A stretch of DNA of 64,000 bases from Paraburkholderia sp. HP33-1 (GTDB taxonomy: Bacteria > Pseudomonadota > Gammaproteobacteria > Burkholderiales > Burkholderiaceae), in the NCBI RefSeq assembly GCF_021390595.1, contig NZ_JAJEJR010000002.1, forward strand, positions 682,001 through 746,000, in the 5' to 3' direction. Below the pieces are notes generated by a model. It did not search any database and was not told where the DNA came from. It saw only the letters and a program-made list of their open reading frames with translations. Below, piece after piece: positions 25,137 to 34,804 of this stretch (the first letter of the stretch is position 1; each line of letters starts with the position of its first letter). Position numbers and translations under genes: made by a program.

Positions 25137-26069
25137 TTATCGACCCCAACGCAACACAAGTGGATCGAGCCGGCGCGCGATCTTCAACAGCCCTTCGCGC
25201 GTCGCAGGATGCATCTGCGGCAACGGATGACGCACCGCATCCGAGCGGATCACGCCGCCTTCCTTCATCAGCGCCTTGCACGAAGCGAGGCCACCCTGGC
25301 GATTCTCGTAGTTGATGAGCGGCAGCCACTGCTGATAGTGCGCGGCGGCGGCCTCGGTATCGCCGGCCGCATACGCATCGATGATGAGGCGAATGCCGTC
25401 GGCATAACCGCCGCCCGTCATCGAGCCGGTCGCGCCCGCATCGAGATCGGCCATCAGCGTGATCGCTTCTTCACCGTCCCACGGACCGACGATTGCATCG
25501 CCGCCGAGTTCGATCAGCTCGCGCAGCTTGTTCGCGGCCTGCGGCGTTTCGATCTTGAAGTACGACACGTTGTCGATCTCGCGTGCCATGCGGGCGAGGA
25601 ACGGTGCGGACAACGGCGTGCCGCTGACGGGCGCGTCCTGGATCATGATCGGAATCTGGATTGCATCGGACACCGTACGATAGAACTCGTGGATGCCGCG
25701 CTCGCCGATGCGGATCGTAGCGCCGTGATACGGCGGCATGACCATCACCATCGCAGCGCCCGCGGCCTGCGCGGCGCGGCTGCGCTCCGCGCACTGGTAC
25801 GAGCTGAAATGCGTGGTCGTGACGATCACCGGCACGCGGCCCGCGACGTGTTCGAGTGCGAGGTGCATCAGCGTATTGCGCTCGTCGTCGGACAGCGCGA
25901 ACTGCTCGGAAAAGTTCGCGAGAATGCACAAACCGTTCGAGCCGGCGTCGATCATGAAATCGAGGCAGCGCTTCTGGCCTTCGAGGTCGAGGCGGCCGGC
26001 GTCGTCGAAGATGGTCGGCACGACGGGAAAGACGCCACGCAGGGCGGAGGAAGGTGACGGTTGGGTCAT
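25137..26069 (-). CDS. DHDPS-family aldolase/dehydratase, probably L-2-keto-3-deoxyarabonate dehydratase-like
   Basis: 310 residues, class I TIM barrel. The Schiff-base lysine is Lys172 in VSYFKIETP and the conserved Tyr lies in MPPYHGAT. Sequence features such as GVFPVVPTIFDDAG, GLCILANFSEQFALSDDER, IQDAPVSGTPLS and the ending RRLDPLVLRWGR are those I associate with L-2-keto-3-deoxyarabonate dehydratase (to 2-oxoglutarate semialdehyde). The related pyrroline-4-hydroxy-2-carboxylate deaminase of hydroxyproline breakdown is a less likely alternative, notable because that step is missing from the cluster at 9-12 kb. ATG 26069 is used; it diverges from a LysR gene. Confidence 0.75.
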   Translation of the reverse strand: MTQPSPSSALRGVFPVVPTIFDDAGRLDLEGQKRCLDFMIDAGSNGLCILANFSEQFALSDDERNTLMHLALEHVAGRVPVIVTTTHFSSYQCAERSRAAQAAGAAMVMVMPPYHGATIRIGERGIHEFYRTVSDAIQIPIMIQDAPVSGTPLSAPFLARMAREIDNVSYFKIETPQAANKLRELIELGGDAIVGPWDGEEAITLMADLDAGATGSMTGGGYADGIRLIIDAYAAGDTEAAAAHYQQWLPLINYENRQGGLASCKALMKEGGVIRSDAVRHPLPQMHPATREGLLKIARRLDPLVLRWGR

Positions 26070-26188
26070 GGCGATGTCGTTGTGTCCGTGCTGGGGTGAA
26101 TGGCTGCTGCTGACTATACGGCGAGAGGACTCACAGGTATATTGAATTGTTTCCATATCGTGATCGCTTTTGCGACTCACCCAACCCA

Positions 26189-27136
26189 ATGAAAGACACG
26201 CTCAACGTCCTGCTGTCCAAGCTGCGGATGAAGCAGCTGCACCTGCTGATCGCGCTCGACGATCATAAGTCGCTGCACAAGGCCGCCGGCGTGATGTCGA
26301 TGACGCAATCGGCGGCAAGCAAGGCGCTGCAGGAACTCGAATCGATGCTCGACGCGCCGCTTTTCGAGCGCTCGAAAAGCGGCATGATCCCGAACCAGCT
26401 CGGTCATTGCGTGATCCGTTATGCGCGCGTCGTGACGTCAGACCTCACCGCGCTTTGCCAGGACGTCGCCGAAATTCGTTCGGGGCGCGGTGGGCGCCTC
26501 GCGCTCGGCGCGATCATGGGCGCGATTCCCGACTGCGTGGCGCCCGCGCTGAATCAGCTGCATGCGGCGCAACCCGGTCTGTCGATCGAAGTGGTGGAAG
26601 ACACCAGCGCGCGGATGCTCGCGCAGCTCGACGACGGCCGGCTCGACCTGGTGGTGGGCCGCGCGGCGGTCGCGGCCGATCCGTCGAAGTATCAGTATCG
26701 TCCGCTCGGCGACGAGCCGTTGGTGGTGGTGGTCGGTTATCAGCATGCACCGTTGCCGCGCCGCGAGATGACGCTGCGCGATCTGTCTGGACATCGCTGG
26801 GTCATGTATCCGTCACATATGCCGCTGCATGCGCTGCTCGAACGCGAGATGGATCTCGCCGGCCTCGACATGCCCGACAATCCGATTTCAACAGCTTCCA
26901 CTTTTGTGACGGTCGCGCTGCTGCAAAGCAGCGACGAACTCGTCTCGCTGCTGCCGAGCGCGATTGCGGGGCCGTTCGTGCGGCACAAGATGCTGCGCAT
27001 CGTGCCGGTCAGGCTCAAATCGCCATCGCAGACTTTCGGCATCGTGACGCGCAAGGGCGGCGTGCTGTCGCCTCCGGCCGAGCGGTTCATTTCGCTGTTG
27101 AGCGCGCACACACAACAGGGCCAGACGAAAGCGTGA
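26189..27136 (+). CDS. LysR-type transcriptional regulator (GbpR-like)
   Basis: 315 residues. The HTH is at about 12-70 (RMKQLHLLIALDDHKSLHKA, MTQSAASKALQELESMLDAP, LFERSKSGMIPNQLG), followed by a periplasmic-binding-protein-like effector domain. The 'HxSLHKAA..MTQSAASKAL' pattern is that of regulators of sugar-acid or galactose/arabinose use. It diverges from the DHDPS-family gene; the 119-bp intergenic region has an interrupted dyad (GTATAT ... CCATATCG, 26137-26160) suited to a LysR box. In-frame codons extend upstream to 26147 without a ribosome site. Confidence 0.87.
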   Translation: MKDTLNVLLSKLRMKQLHLLIALDDHKSLHKAAGVMSMTQSAASKALQELESMLDAPLFERSKSGMIPNQLGHCVIRYARVVTSDLTALCQDVAEIRSGRGGRLALGAIMGAIPDCVAPALNQLHAAQPGLSIEVVEDTSARMLAQLDDGRLDLVVGRAAVAADPSKYQYRPLGDEPLVVVVGYQHAPLPRREMTLRDLSGHRWVMYPSHMPLHALLEREMDLAGLDMPDNPISTASTFVTVALLQSSDELVSLLPSAIAGPFVRHKMLRIVPVRLKSPSQTFGIVTRKGGVLSPPAERFISLLSAHTQQGQTKA

Positions 27137-27451
27137 ACTTTGATGCGATCCGAATCGCGCGCAGAGCCATCCACCCGATTGCCAGCAAAAACTCCAGCAA
27201 ATGCGCGCCTAAACTTCGACAACGCACGCCAGAAACGCCAAAACCGCCAGAAGTGGCGGTTTTGTGTTCTTGTGAAAAGACGTTCAATATCTCACGCCAG
27301 TTCGCGTTTTGTCATCCAGCGTCGGCAGGTGTTGTAGCCGCGACACTGGCGGGCACAACCGGACCGATGAAGGCTTCTCTTTCCGAGCTACACTATTCTG
27401 GATGACGTGAGCCAGGTCCCGCACCCTGGCCATCGCTCGGGGAGAGCAGCC
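27137..27451. other. Intergenic region between LysR and penicillin-binding protein genes
   Basis: 315 bp without a gene. It holds a terminator-like hairpin at 27241-27262 and, further on, the presumed promoter of the next gene; no convincing -35/-10 pair stands out. Confidence 0.5.
27241..27262 (+). terminator. Rho-independent terminator after the LysR gene
   Basis: 8-bp stem AAACCGCC / GGCGGTTT with a 6-nt loop, ending in TTTTG, 104 bp downstream of the LysR stop. Confidence 0.65.
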
Positions 27452-30400
27452 ATGAATCGGCCACCGCTTCGGTTTCCGCTTCGCGCGACCAGCACGGTAC
27501 CTGCCCGGAGCTGGCGTTGGCTCAAATGGGGGCTGGCCGCGCTCGTGCTGCTCGCGATGGCGCTGATTGCGCGTCTCGTGCAAATCGAGATCGAGACATC
27601 GCGGCTGCAGGCGCGCTACCTTTCCGAGCTGACCCGCGACGTCGGTTTTTCCGTCGCCGACGGCCCCAGCCATTCCATCCGTTTCCCGCAGACCGACAAG
27701 GGTCCGTACGACGCGCGCCTGGGCTACGCGCTCTTGCCTGCTATCCAGCAGCGTCTGTTGCAGCGCGGTTTCGAAATCAGCTCGCAGGCGCGCGATTCCG
27801 AACGCATGCTATCCCTCGCCGATAACGGCCTGTTCCTGCCTTACGACGAGAAGGACACAGCGGGCCTGCAACTTTTCGACGGCACCGGCGCGCCGCTTTA
27901 CAGCGCACAGTTTCCCGGCCGCGTGTATGACAGCTTCGACGCGATTCCGCCGCTCGTCGTGAATTCGCTGCTGTTCATCGAAGACCGCTATCTGCTCGAT
28001 CCGAATCAGCCGAACCGCAATCCGGCGATCGACTGGGGGCGCTTCAGCCGCGCGCTCGTCGACCAGGGCGCGCGGGTTTTCAACCGTCATCAGCAGGCGC
28101 CGGGCGGCAGCACGCTTGCGACGCAGATCGAGAAATTCCGTCACTCCGCGGGCGGCCGCACCGCGACGCCGCCCGAAAAGCTGCGGCAAATCGCGTCCGC
28201 ATCAGTGCGCGCGTATCTGAAAGGACCGCAGACGCTGCCCGCGCGTGAACAGATCGTGGTCCACTATCTGAACTCGGTGCCGCTCGCCGCGCAGCCGGGC
28301 GTCGGCGAAATCAACGGTATCGGCGATGGTCTCGCCGCCTGGTACGGGCGCGATTTCCGCGAGACCAACCGATTGCTGAGGGCGCCGTCCACCGATGCGA
28401 ATCTGGCCGAGCAGGGCGTCGCGTTTCGCGAAGTTCTGTCACTGATGATCGCGCAGCGCGCGCCGTCGTTTTTCCTGCAGCGCGGCTATCCCGAGCTCGA
28501 ACGGCTGACCGACAGCTATACGCGGCTCCTTGCGAGCGGTGGGGTGATCTCGGCGCAGTTGCGCGACGCCGCGCTCGCGGCGCATGTCGAACTGTATCGC
28601 GCGCCGCGCAGCACACCCGAGATCGGGTCGTTCGTGTCACGCAAGGCGGTCACGTCGATGCGCTCGCATCTGCTCAACGCGCTCGGCGTGCGCAGCTTCT
28701 ATGAACTGGACCGCCTCGACGTGCAGGCGCGAGGCACGCTGAACAATGACGTGCAACAGGCCGTCGCCGAGCGGCTTGCGGCCGCTGCGACGAAAGATGG
28801 TGCGAAGGCCGCGGGCCTCGTCGGCTTCGAAATGCTGCGCGGGTCCGACGATCCGTCGCATATCGCATACAGCTTCACGCTGTACGAGCGGCACGGCGAC
28901 GCGAACCTCGTGCGCGTGCAGACCGATAGCGTGAACCAGCCGTTCGACATCAATTCGGGTGCGCGCCTGAATCTCGGCTCGACCGCGAAACTGCGTACCG
29001 TCATCACGTATCTGCAGATCGTCACCGACCTGCACACACGTTACGCCTCCCTGAGCAATGCCGAGCTGAAGGCGATCACGCCCGATCCAAACGATAAGCT
29101 GACGCACTGGGCGATCGACTATCTGCAGCACACGCGCGATCATTCGCTCCAGCCGATGCTCGATGCGGCCATCGAGCGTAAGTACTCGGCAAGCCCGGGC
29201 GAGACGTTCTTTACGGGCGGCGGCGCGCAGACCTTCACGAACTTCGAGTCCGACGACAACAGCCGCATCCTGACCGTGCATCGCGCGTTCCAGCACTCGG
29301 TGAACCTCGTGTTCGTGCGGCTGATGCGCGATATCGTGCACTATGAAATGGTGCAGACCACCGGGCCGTCGTCGCAATGGCTCGGCGATCCGGCGACCCG
29401 CAAGATGTACCTGACGCGTTTCGCCGATCAGGAAAGCCGCGTGTACATGAAGCGCTTCTACACGAAGTACCACGGCAAGACGCCCGATCAGCAGATCACG
29501 CTATTGCTGCTCGGCGTGCGCAAGACGCCGCCGAAAGTGGCGACCGCGTTGCGCAGCGTCGCGCCGGATGGATCGAACGCGTGGTTCAACAAAATGATGT
29601 ACGCGGCGCTGAAGAACACGCCGGCGAACACGATGCTCGACGACGGAGACCTCGCGAATCTGTACGACAAGTACGGCATCAACCGCTTCAACCTGAACGA
29701 CCGGGGCTACATCTCGGGCGTGCATCCGCTCGAATTGTGGACGCTGAACTATCTGCGCTCGCATCCCGACGCGACGCTCGCGCAGATCGAAAGCGCAAGC
29801 GAGAACGTGCGCCTGTCCACCTACTCGTGGCTCTTCAAGACACGCTATCACTTAACTCAGGATCACCGCATCAAACGCATGGTCGAGCTGCGCGCCTTCG
29901 ATGCAATCGGCAAATCGTGGCAGGCGCTCGGCTATCCGTTCGGCTCACTGACGCCGTCGTACGCGGCGGCGATCGGCGCGTCGGGTGATCGTCCGGCGGC
30001 GCTCGCGCAACTGATCGGCGTGATCACGAACGACGGCAACAAGGTGCCGACCGAAACACTGACGCAAATCGACTTCGCGAAAGATACGCCGTACGAAACC
30101 CATTTCAAGCGCGCGGTGGTCGCGCCGGAGCAGCAGGTGTCGCCGGAAATTGCCGGTGAAGTGAAGATGCTGTTGCGCGACGTCGTGACGGGGGGCACCG
30201 GGAGGCGTCTCGCGCAAGGCATGACGTTCCCGAACGGCGAAACGCTCACCGTCTACGGCAAGACCGGCACCGGAGATCAACGCCTGAACGTGTACGCGAA
30301 GGGCGCGCGGCTGATCGAGTCGCGCAAGGTGAATCGCACCGCGACCTTTGTGTTCGCGCTCGGCGACCGCTTCTACGGCACGCTGACCGCGTTTGTGCAT

Positions 30401-30565
30401 GAGCCGTACGCCGCGCGTTACGACTTCACGAGCGCGCTGGCGGTGCAGTTGCTGAAGTCGATGGCACCGGCGTTGCAGCCGTTACTCGATAAGCCGGTTG
30501 AGAAAACCGTGGCGGCAGCGCCGGCGGAATCGAAGCCCGTGGCGACGAAGGTCGCCGCGAAGTGA
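27452..30565 (+). CDS. Atypical bifunctional penicillin-binding protein (transglycosylase/transpeptidase)
   Basis: 1037 residues, anchored by one N-terminal helix (about 25-42). The GT51 transglycosylase region is divergent: FIEDRYLLDPN (Glu177 as catalytic Glu, without the usual following His) and GGSTLATQIEKFRH (218-231) instead of GGSTITQQ. The transpeptidase has the full triad: Ser510-Thr-Ala-Lys513, Ser616-Val-Asn618 and Lys937-Thr-Gly-Thr940. The spacing between SVN and KTGT, about 320 residues, is far longer than usual and implies an inserted domain. It would polymerise and cross-link peptidoglycan in the periplasm. ATG 27452 has GGGGAGAG upstream; it converges with the ROK gene. Confidence 0.83.
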   Translation: MNRPPLRFPLRATSTVPARSWRWLKWGLAALVLLAMALIARLVQIEIETSRLQARYLSELTRDVGFSVADGPSHSIRFPQTDKGPYDARLGYALLPAIQQRLLQRGFEISSQARDSERMLSLADNGLFLPYDEKDTAGLQLFDGTGAPLYSAQFPGRVYDSFDAIPPLVVNSLLFIEDRYLLDPNQPNRNPAIDWGRFSRALVDQGARVFNRHQQAPGGSTLATQIEKFRHSAGGRTATPPEKLRQIASASVRAYLKGPQTLPAREQIVVHYLNSVPLAAQPGVGEINGIGDGLAAWYGRDFRETNRLLRAPSTDANLAEQGVAFREVLSLMIAQRAPSFFLQRGYPELERLTDSYTRLLASGGVISAQLRDAALAAHVELYRAPRSTPEIGSFVSRKAVTSMRSHLLNALGVRSFYELDRLDVQARGTLNNDVQQAVAERLAAAATKDGAKAAGLVGFEMLRGSDDPSHIAYSFTLYERHGDANLVRVQTDSVNQPFDINSGARLNLGSTAKLRTVITYLQIVTDLHTRYASLSNAELKAITPDPNDKLTHWAIDYLQHTRDHSLQPMLDAAIERKYSASPGETFFTGGGAQTFTNFESDDNSRILTVHRAFQHSVNLVFVRLMRDIVHYEMVQTTGPSSQWLGDPATRKMYLTRFADQESRVYMKRFYTKYHGKTPDQQITLLLLGVRKTPPKVATALRSVAPDGSNAWFNKMMYAALKNTPANTMLDDGDLANLYDKYGINRFNLNDRGYISGVHPLELWTLNYLRSHPDATLAQIESASENVRLSTYSWLFKTRYHLTQDHRIKRMVELRAFDAIGKSWQALGYPFGSLTPSYAAAIGASGDRPAALAQLIGVITNDGNKVPTETLTQIDFAKDTPYETHFKRAVVAPEQQVSPEIAGEVKMLLRDVVTGGTGRRLAQGMTFPNGETLTVYGKTGTGDQRLNVYAKGARLIESRKVNRTATFVFALGDRFYGTLTAFVHEPYAARYDFTSALAVQLLKSMAPALQPLLDKPVEKTVAAAPAESKPVATKVAAK

Positions 30566-30598
30566 ATTGATTGATTTCCAACATCGCAAATAACACGC

Positions 30599-31843
30599 TC
30601 ACCGCTCGTCATAACCCGCCTCCGTCGCCGCCGGCTTCAGAAACAGCTCGTGGACCGGCGCGAAATGCGCATACAGCGGCAGAATCGCACCGCCCATCGC
30701 GCGGGCATCGGCGCCGATCGCGCCTTCGAGCAATTGCGGTCGCACCATGCCTTCCCATTCGAAACGATCGAGCACGCGCTCGGTGCGGCGGATGATTTCG
30801 CGCAGCAATAACCGGTCGAACTCGCCGTCGATCACGACAGCTTCGAGATCGAGCAACGCGGCAGCATTCGTTAGCGCGTTTGCGATCGCGGGGCACGCAC
30901 TGTCGAGCCATTGCTCGGTATGTCGCCACAACTCGGGCGACAGCGCGCGATGATCGTGCGCCGCGGCGGCCGGTGCGTGCGCATCGCTGAAAAGCTGTTC
31001 CAGTACGAAGCCCGATGCCGCGTGCAGCAGCTGCCGCGCGGGTTTGCGCGCGCTGCCTTCGCGCAGCGGGATGGAACCGACTGCGCCCGCGTTGTCGTGC
31101 GGACCCCCACGCAGGCGGCCGTCGATCACGAGACCTCCGCCAATGAACGTGCCGACGAACAGATACAGGAAGTTGTGGATGCCACGGCCCTGGCCCATGA
31201 CGAGCTCGGCCGCGCAAGCGGCCGTGGTGTCCTTGGCGAACTCGACGGGCAGGCCGGTCATCGTCGCGATGCGCGCGCGCAGATCGATGTCGTTCCATGC
31301 GTCGAGCGCGTCGGGAGGCGCGCCGAGAAAATCGCGCCAACCGCCGAGCCACAGAGGTGCCGCAACGCCCACGCCAACCACCTTGCCGGCCTTCGCGCCG
31401 AGCGTCTCGTTCACGCGCGCGAGCTTGCTTTCGAGCGCGGGAAACAGCGTACGCGGATCGGGATACGCATACTCGAACACGTCGCGGCACACGATACGCC
31501 CGGCGAAGTCCATCGCGAGCACGTCGAGACTGCGGCGTCCGACCTTGACGCCGATCGTATACGCGCCGTCCGCGCACAACGCAATTGGCACCGACGGCTG
31601 GCCGATCCGGCCGCGCACGCGCGCCTGCTTTTCGAGCAGGCCGTCGGCGATCAGCCGGTCGACGATCATCGACACCGTCTGCATCGAAAGACGCGTGAGG
31701 CGACCGACCTCGGCCTTAGGCAGTGGTCCATGCAGGCGGATCGTTTGCAGCACGATGCGCTCGTTGAATTGCCGCATGCCGACCTGATTCGACCCAACCG
31801 TGCGTTTGAGCGGCGAGCGTGAACTGGTGCTGGAGGTGTCCAT
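30599..31843 (-). CDS. ROK-family transcriptional regulator of the fructose transporter
   Basis: 414 residues. N-terminal MarR-like winged helix (about 25-80: NERIVLQTIRLHGPLPKAEV, LSMQTVSMIVDRLIADGLLE) followed by a sugar-kinase-like ROK domain (VGVGVAAPLWLGGW, LYLFVGTFIGGGLVIDGRL, NAGAVGSIPL). The CxCGxxGC zinc motif of typical ROK proteins is not visible. It lies 42 bp after the ATPase gene of the ABC transporter on the same strand, so it is probably the last cistron of that operon. The inverted repeat at 34926-34948 is its likely operator. Confidence 0.86.
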   Translation of the reverse strand: MDTSSTSSRSPLKRTVGSNQVGMRQFNERIVLQTIRLHGPLPKAEVGRLTRLSMQTVSMIVDRLIADGLLEKQARVRGRIGQPSVPIALCADGAYTIGVKVGRRSLDVLAMDFAGRIVCRDVFEYAYPDPRTLFPALESKLARVNETLGAKAGKVVGVGVAAPLWLGGWRDFLGAPPDALDAWNDIDLRARIATMTGLPVEFAKDTTAACAAELVMGQGRGIHNFLYLFVGTFIGGGLVIDGRLRGGPHDNAGAVGSIPLREGSARKPARQLLHAASGFVLEQLFSDAHAPAAAAHDHRALSPELWRHTEQWLDSACPAIANALTNAAALLDLEAVVIDGEFDRLLLREIIRRTERVLDRFEWEGMVRPQLLEGAIGADARAMGGAILPLYAHFAPVHELFLKPAATEAGYDER

Positions 31844-31885
31844 CGTCGTTTATCGGCCTCGGGGCTCAGCTGGGCAGGCGGCGCG

Positions 31886-32695
31886 TCACGCGATCGCCTT
31901 TACGTCGGCTTCCTTCGCGCCTGTCATGATCGCGACGGCTTCCGACATGTGCACGTCCTTCGTCTTGACGAGCGCCGCGCGCCTGCCGAGCCGCTGGATA
32001 TGAATGCGGTCGGCGACCTCGAACACGTGCGGCATGTTGTGACTGATGAGAATCACCGGCAGGCCGCGATCGCGCACGCGCCGGATCAGCTCGAGCACCA
32101 TGTTGCCTTCCTTCACGCCGAGCGCGGCGGTAGGTTCGTCCAGAATCACCACATGGCGCGCGAACGCCGCGCTGCGTGCAACGGCGACGCCCTGACGCTG
32201 GCCGCCGGACAGTGTCTCGACCGCCTGGCGCATCGAGCGGATGCCGATCTGCAGGTCCTTCATATGCGCGGTGGCCTCTTCCAGCATGCGGCGCTTGTCG
32301 ATCATCTTGAAGAGCGAGCCACGCCAGCCCGGCTTCAGCAATTCGCGGGCAAGAAACAGGTTTTCGGCGATGCTCATCGCCGGCGCGACCGCGAGTTCCT
32401 GGTACACGGTCTCGATGCCTTGCGCGCGCGCATCGAGCGGACTGCGGAACTTGACGGGCTTGCCGTCGAGCAGAATCTCGCCTTCGTCGGGCACCGTCGC
32501 GCCGGAGAGCGCCTTGATCAATGACGATTTGCCCGCGCCGTTGTCGCCGATCACCGCGAGGATTTCGCCGGGCAGCACTTCGAAATCGCAACCGTCGAGC
32601 GCGGTCACGTTGCCATAACGTTTGATGAGTCCGCGCGCCTGCAGAACCGGCATCGTGGCAGAAGGGGAAGCAGAGGTAGAAGTCGACGTCGACAT
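31886..32695 (-). CDS. frcA: Fructose-type sugar ABC transporter, ATP-binding protein
   Basis: 269 residues, a single nucleotide-binding domain as in FrcA rather than the double RbsA type. Walker A is GDNGAGKSS, the signature is LSGGQRQGVAVAR, and Walker B is HVVILDEPTAALG; the switch His is in ILISHNMP. It energises import through the FrcC permease. A Ser/Thr-rich leader (MSTSTSTSASPSAT) precedes the domain. ATG 32695 has AGGAG upstream and follows the permease gene by 20 bp. Confidence 0.88.
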   Translation of the reverse strand: MSTSTSTSASPSATMPVLQARGLIKRYGNVTALDGCDFEVLPGEILAVIGDNGAGKSSLIKALSGATVPDEGEILLDGKPVKFRSPLDARAQGIETVYQELAVAPAMSIAENLFLARELLKPGWRGSLFKMIDKRRMLEEATAHMKDLQIGIRSMRQAVETLSGGQRQGVAVARSAAFARHVVILDEPTAALGVKEGNMVLELIRRVRDRGLPVILISHNMPHVFEVADRIHIQRLGRRAALVKTKDVHMSEAVAIMTGAKEADVKAIA

Positions 32696-32715
32696 GACAA
32701 GGCTCCTGTGCGGGT

Positions 32716-33705
32716 TCAACGGCCGCGGTGCGAGAGTTTATCGGCGGCGACCGCGAGAATCACGAGCATGCCCGTGATCAACACCTGGTACACCGAAGAA
32801 ACGCCGATCAACGTCAGGCCGTTGCGGAATACGCCGACGATCAGCGCCCCAAGCAAGGTGCCGACGATCGACCCGCGTCCGCCGAACAGACTCGTGCCGC
32901 CAAGCACGACCGCGGTGATGCTGTCGAGGTTCTCGGTCTGCCCGGCCTGAGGATCGCCGACGCCGGTACGGGACACCGACAGCAGTGCGGCGATGCCATA
33001 GATCGCGCCGGCGAGCGTGTACACGATCAGCAGGATCTTCTGCGACGACAGGCCCATCAGCCGCGCGGCTTCGGCGTTGTTGCCGAGCGCGTACAGATGC
33101 CGGCCGGGCACCGTGTCGCGCAGCACGAACCACGTGGCCAGATACATCAGCAGCGTGAGCACGGTGCCGTACGTGACTTCCGCAGCTCCGACCCTGAACG
33201 TGTTGCCGAAAAACATGATCGCGTCGGGCAGGTTCGACACGCTTTCCGCGTTCGAGTAGATCTGCGTGAGCGCGAACGCGATGTTCAGCGTGCCGAGCGT
33301 GACGATGAACGCGGGCAGTTTGATACGCGTGATCAGCAGACCGTTCAGCAGGCCGAACAGGGTGCTGGCGCCGATGCCGCACAGAATCGCGAGAATCGGG
33401 GGCACGCCGAGCACGACCGCGAACTTGGTCATGATGATGGAGCCGAAGGCCATCACCATGCCGCAAGACAGGTCGATGCCACCGGTCAGCACGATCAGTG
33501 TCTGGCCGATCGCGATGACTGCGACGACCATCGTCTGTTGCAGGATCAGCGACAGATTCTGGAACGATAGAAAGCGGCCGCTCTGCGAGATAAAGAATCC
33601 GCAGGCCAGCACTAGCGCGATCAGCGGTCCGATTTCGGACAGCGACGGCAGGTGCTCGGTGAAAGACGGGCGCGGGCGGCCGGCTGGCGCGGAGGGAGTC
33701 GACAT
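32716..33705 (-). CDS. frcC: Fructose-type sugar ABC transporter, permease
   Basis: 329 residues, RbsC/FrcC (CUT2) permease with about 8-10 helices. Recognisable parts are IAIGQTLIVLTGGIDLSCGM, LLNGLLITRIKLPAFIVTLG, YALGNNAEAARLMGLS and VVLGGTSLFGGRGSI (the loops contacting the ATPase and the conserved CUT2 gating helix). It forms a homodimeric channel in the inner membrane. The order is binding protein, permease, ATPase, then ROK regulator. A 7-bp hairpin (33728-33747) separates it from the binding-protein gene. Confidence 0.9.
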   Translation of the reverse strand: MSTPSAPAGRPRPSFTEHLPSLSEIGPLIALVLACGFFISQSGRFLSFQNLSLILQQTMVVAVIAIGQTLIVLTGGIDLSCGMVMAFGSIIMTKFAVVLGVPPILAILCGIGASTLFGLLNGLLITRIKLPAFIVTLGTLNIAFALTQIYSNAESVSNLPDAIMFFGNTFRVGAAEVTYGTVLTLLMYLATWFVLRDTVPGRHLYALGNNAEAARLMGLSSQKILLIVYTLAGAIYGIAALLSVSRTGVGDPQAGQTENLDSITAVVLGGTSLFGGRGSIVGTLLGALIVGVFRNGLTLIGVSSVYQVLITGMLVILAVAADKLSHRGR

Positions 33706-33727
33706 GATGGCAATCCTCGATACATGA

Positions 33728-33747
33728 GCGTGACGTGAAGGTCACGC
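33728..33747. other. Intercistronic hairpin between frcB and frcC
   Basis: GCGTGAC-gtgaag-GTCACGC, a 7-bp perfect stem without a T-run. Such hairpins after a binding-protein gene usually stabilise its mRNA or attenuate the downstream genes; that role is inferred. Confidence 0.5.
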
Positions 33748-33802
33748 GGCAATTCAGGTGGCGGCCCGGTACGACGCGCAACGGGCCGCTGTGCGATGCG
33801 CG

Positions 33803-34804
33803 TTACTTGCCCCAGCAGTTGTCGAGGCCGAACTTCGTATCCTTGCTGTCGATGCCGGACATCGGCTTGTCGGTGATCAGGGTGACACCGGTGTCCTGAT
33901 AGCCGGAGACCTTCTTGCCAGTCTTGGCGAAATCGACGCCGGCGGAGACGCCGAGCGCGGCCATCTTCAGCGGATACTGCTGCGAGGTCGCCGCGATCGC
34001 GCCGGTCTGCACGTTGCGCACGCCTTCACAACCGCCGTCGATCGACACGATCATCACGCCCTTGTCCTTGCCCGCTGCCTTCAGCGCACGATACGCGCCG
34101 GCCGCGGCCGGTTCGTTGATCGTGTAGACGACGTTGATATCGGGTGCTTTCTGCAGGCAGTTCTCCATCGCCGTCTGACCTTTCGCCTGATCGCCGCGCG
34201 TGTCCTGGCTGCAGACGATCGACGGATCGCCTTCCTTCACGCCGAAGCCTTCGAGGAAGCCGTTGTGACGCAGCACGCCGACCGACACGCCCGGCGCGAG
34301 ATCGAGCGTGGCGATCTTCGCGGGCTTGCCGTTCATCGCGGACCTGGCGTATTTGCCGATCAGCACGCCGGCCTTGAAGTTGTCGGTGGCGAAGAGGGCG
34401 TCGGTCGCGTCTTGCGGATCGGTCGGCGTATCGAGCGCGACGACCATCACGCCGGCGGCGCGCGCTTTCCTGATGCTCGGCACGATCGCCTTGGTGTCGC
34501 TCGGCGTGATCAGGATCGCTTTCGCGCCGGCCGTCATCATGTTTTCGATCGCGGTGACCTGGCTCGCGTTGTCGCCGTCGAACTTGCCGGCGGCCGTGAT
34601 CAGTTTCGCGCCGTCTTTCGACGCGGCCGCATCCGCGCCCTGACGCATCTTGACGAAGAAGGGGTTCGTATCGGTCTTCGTGATCAGGCCGATGACGGGC
34701 TGGTCGGCGGCCTGACTCGCGCTCGCGCACCACACCGCCGCTGCCGCGGCGCACATCGACACGATTGTCCTGGCGACAGGACGCCTGCGGGAATTCAGAT
34801 TCAT
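33803..34804 (-). CDS. frcB: Fructose-type sugar ABC transporter, periplasmic binding protein
   Basis: 333 residues. Signal peptide about 1-32 (TIVSMCAAAAAVWCASASQA) then the type I periplasmic binding fold: VIGLITKTDTNPFFVKMRQG, AILITPSDTKAIVP, VVALDTPTDPQD, VYTINEPAAAGAYRAL. The GLITKTDTNPFFVKM opening is close to FrcB-type fructose binders; ribose or mannose cannot be excluded by eye. It is the first gene of the operon, downstream of an 8-bp inverted repeat at 34926. Confidence 0.88.
   Translation of the reverse strand: MNLNSRRRPVARTIVSMCAAAAAVWCASASQAADQPVIGLITKTDTNPFFVKMRQGADAAASKDGAKLITAAGKFDGDNASQVTAIENMMTAGAKAILITPSDTKAIVPSIRKARAAGVMVVALDTPTDPQDATDALFATDNFKAGVLIGKYARSAMNGKPAKIATLDLAPGVSVGVLRHNGFLEGFGVKEGDPSIVCSQDTRGDQAKGQTAMENCLQKAPDINVVYTINEPAAAGAYRALKAAGKDKGVMIVSIDGGCEGVRNVQTGAIAATSQQYPLKMAALGVSAGVDFAKTGKKVSGYQDTGVTLITDKPMSGIDSKDTKFGLDNCWGK

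Noticed and set aside
25137..26069. DHDPS-family gene as the missing hydroxyproline deaminase (LhpC)
   Set aside because: Sequence signature and the divergent LysR favour a ketodeoxy-sugar-acid dehydratase; kept only as an alternative in that entry.
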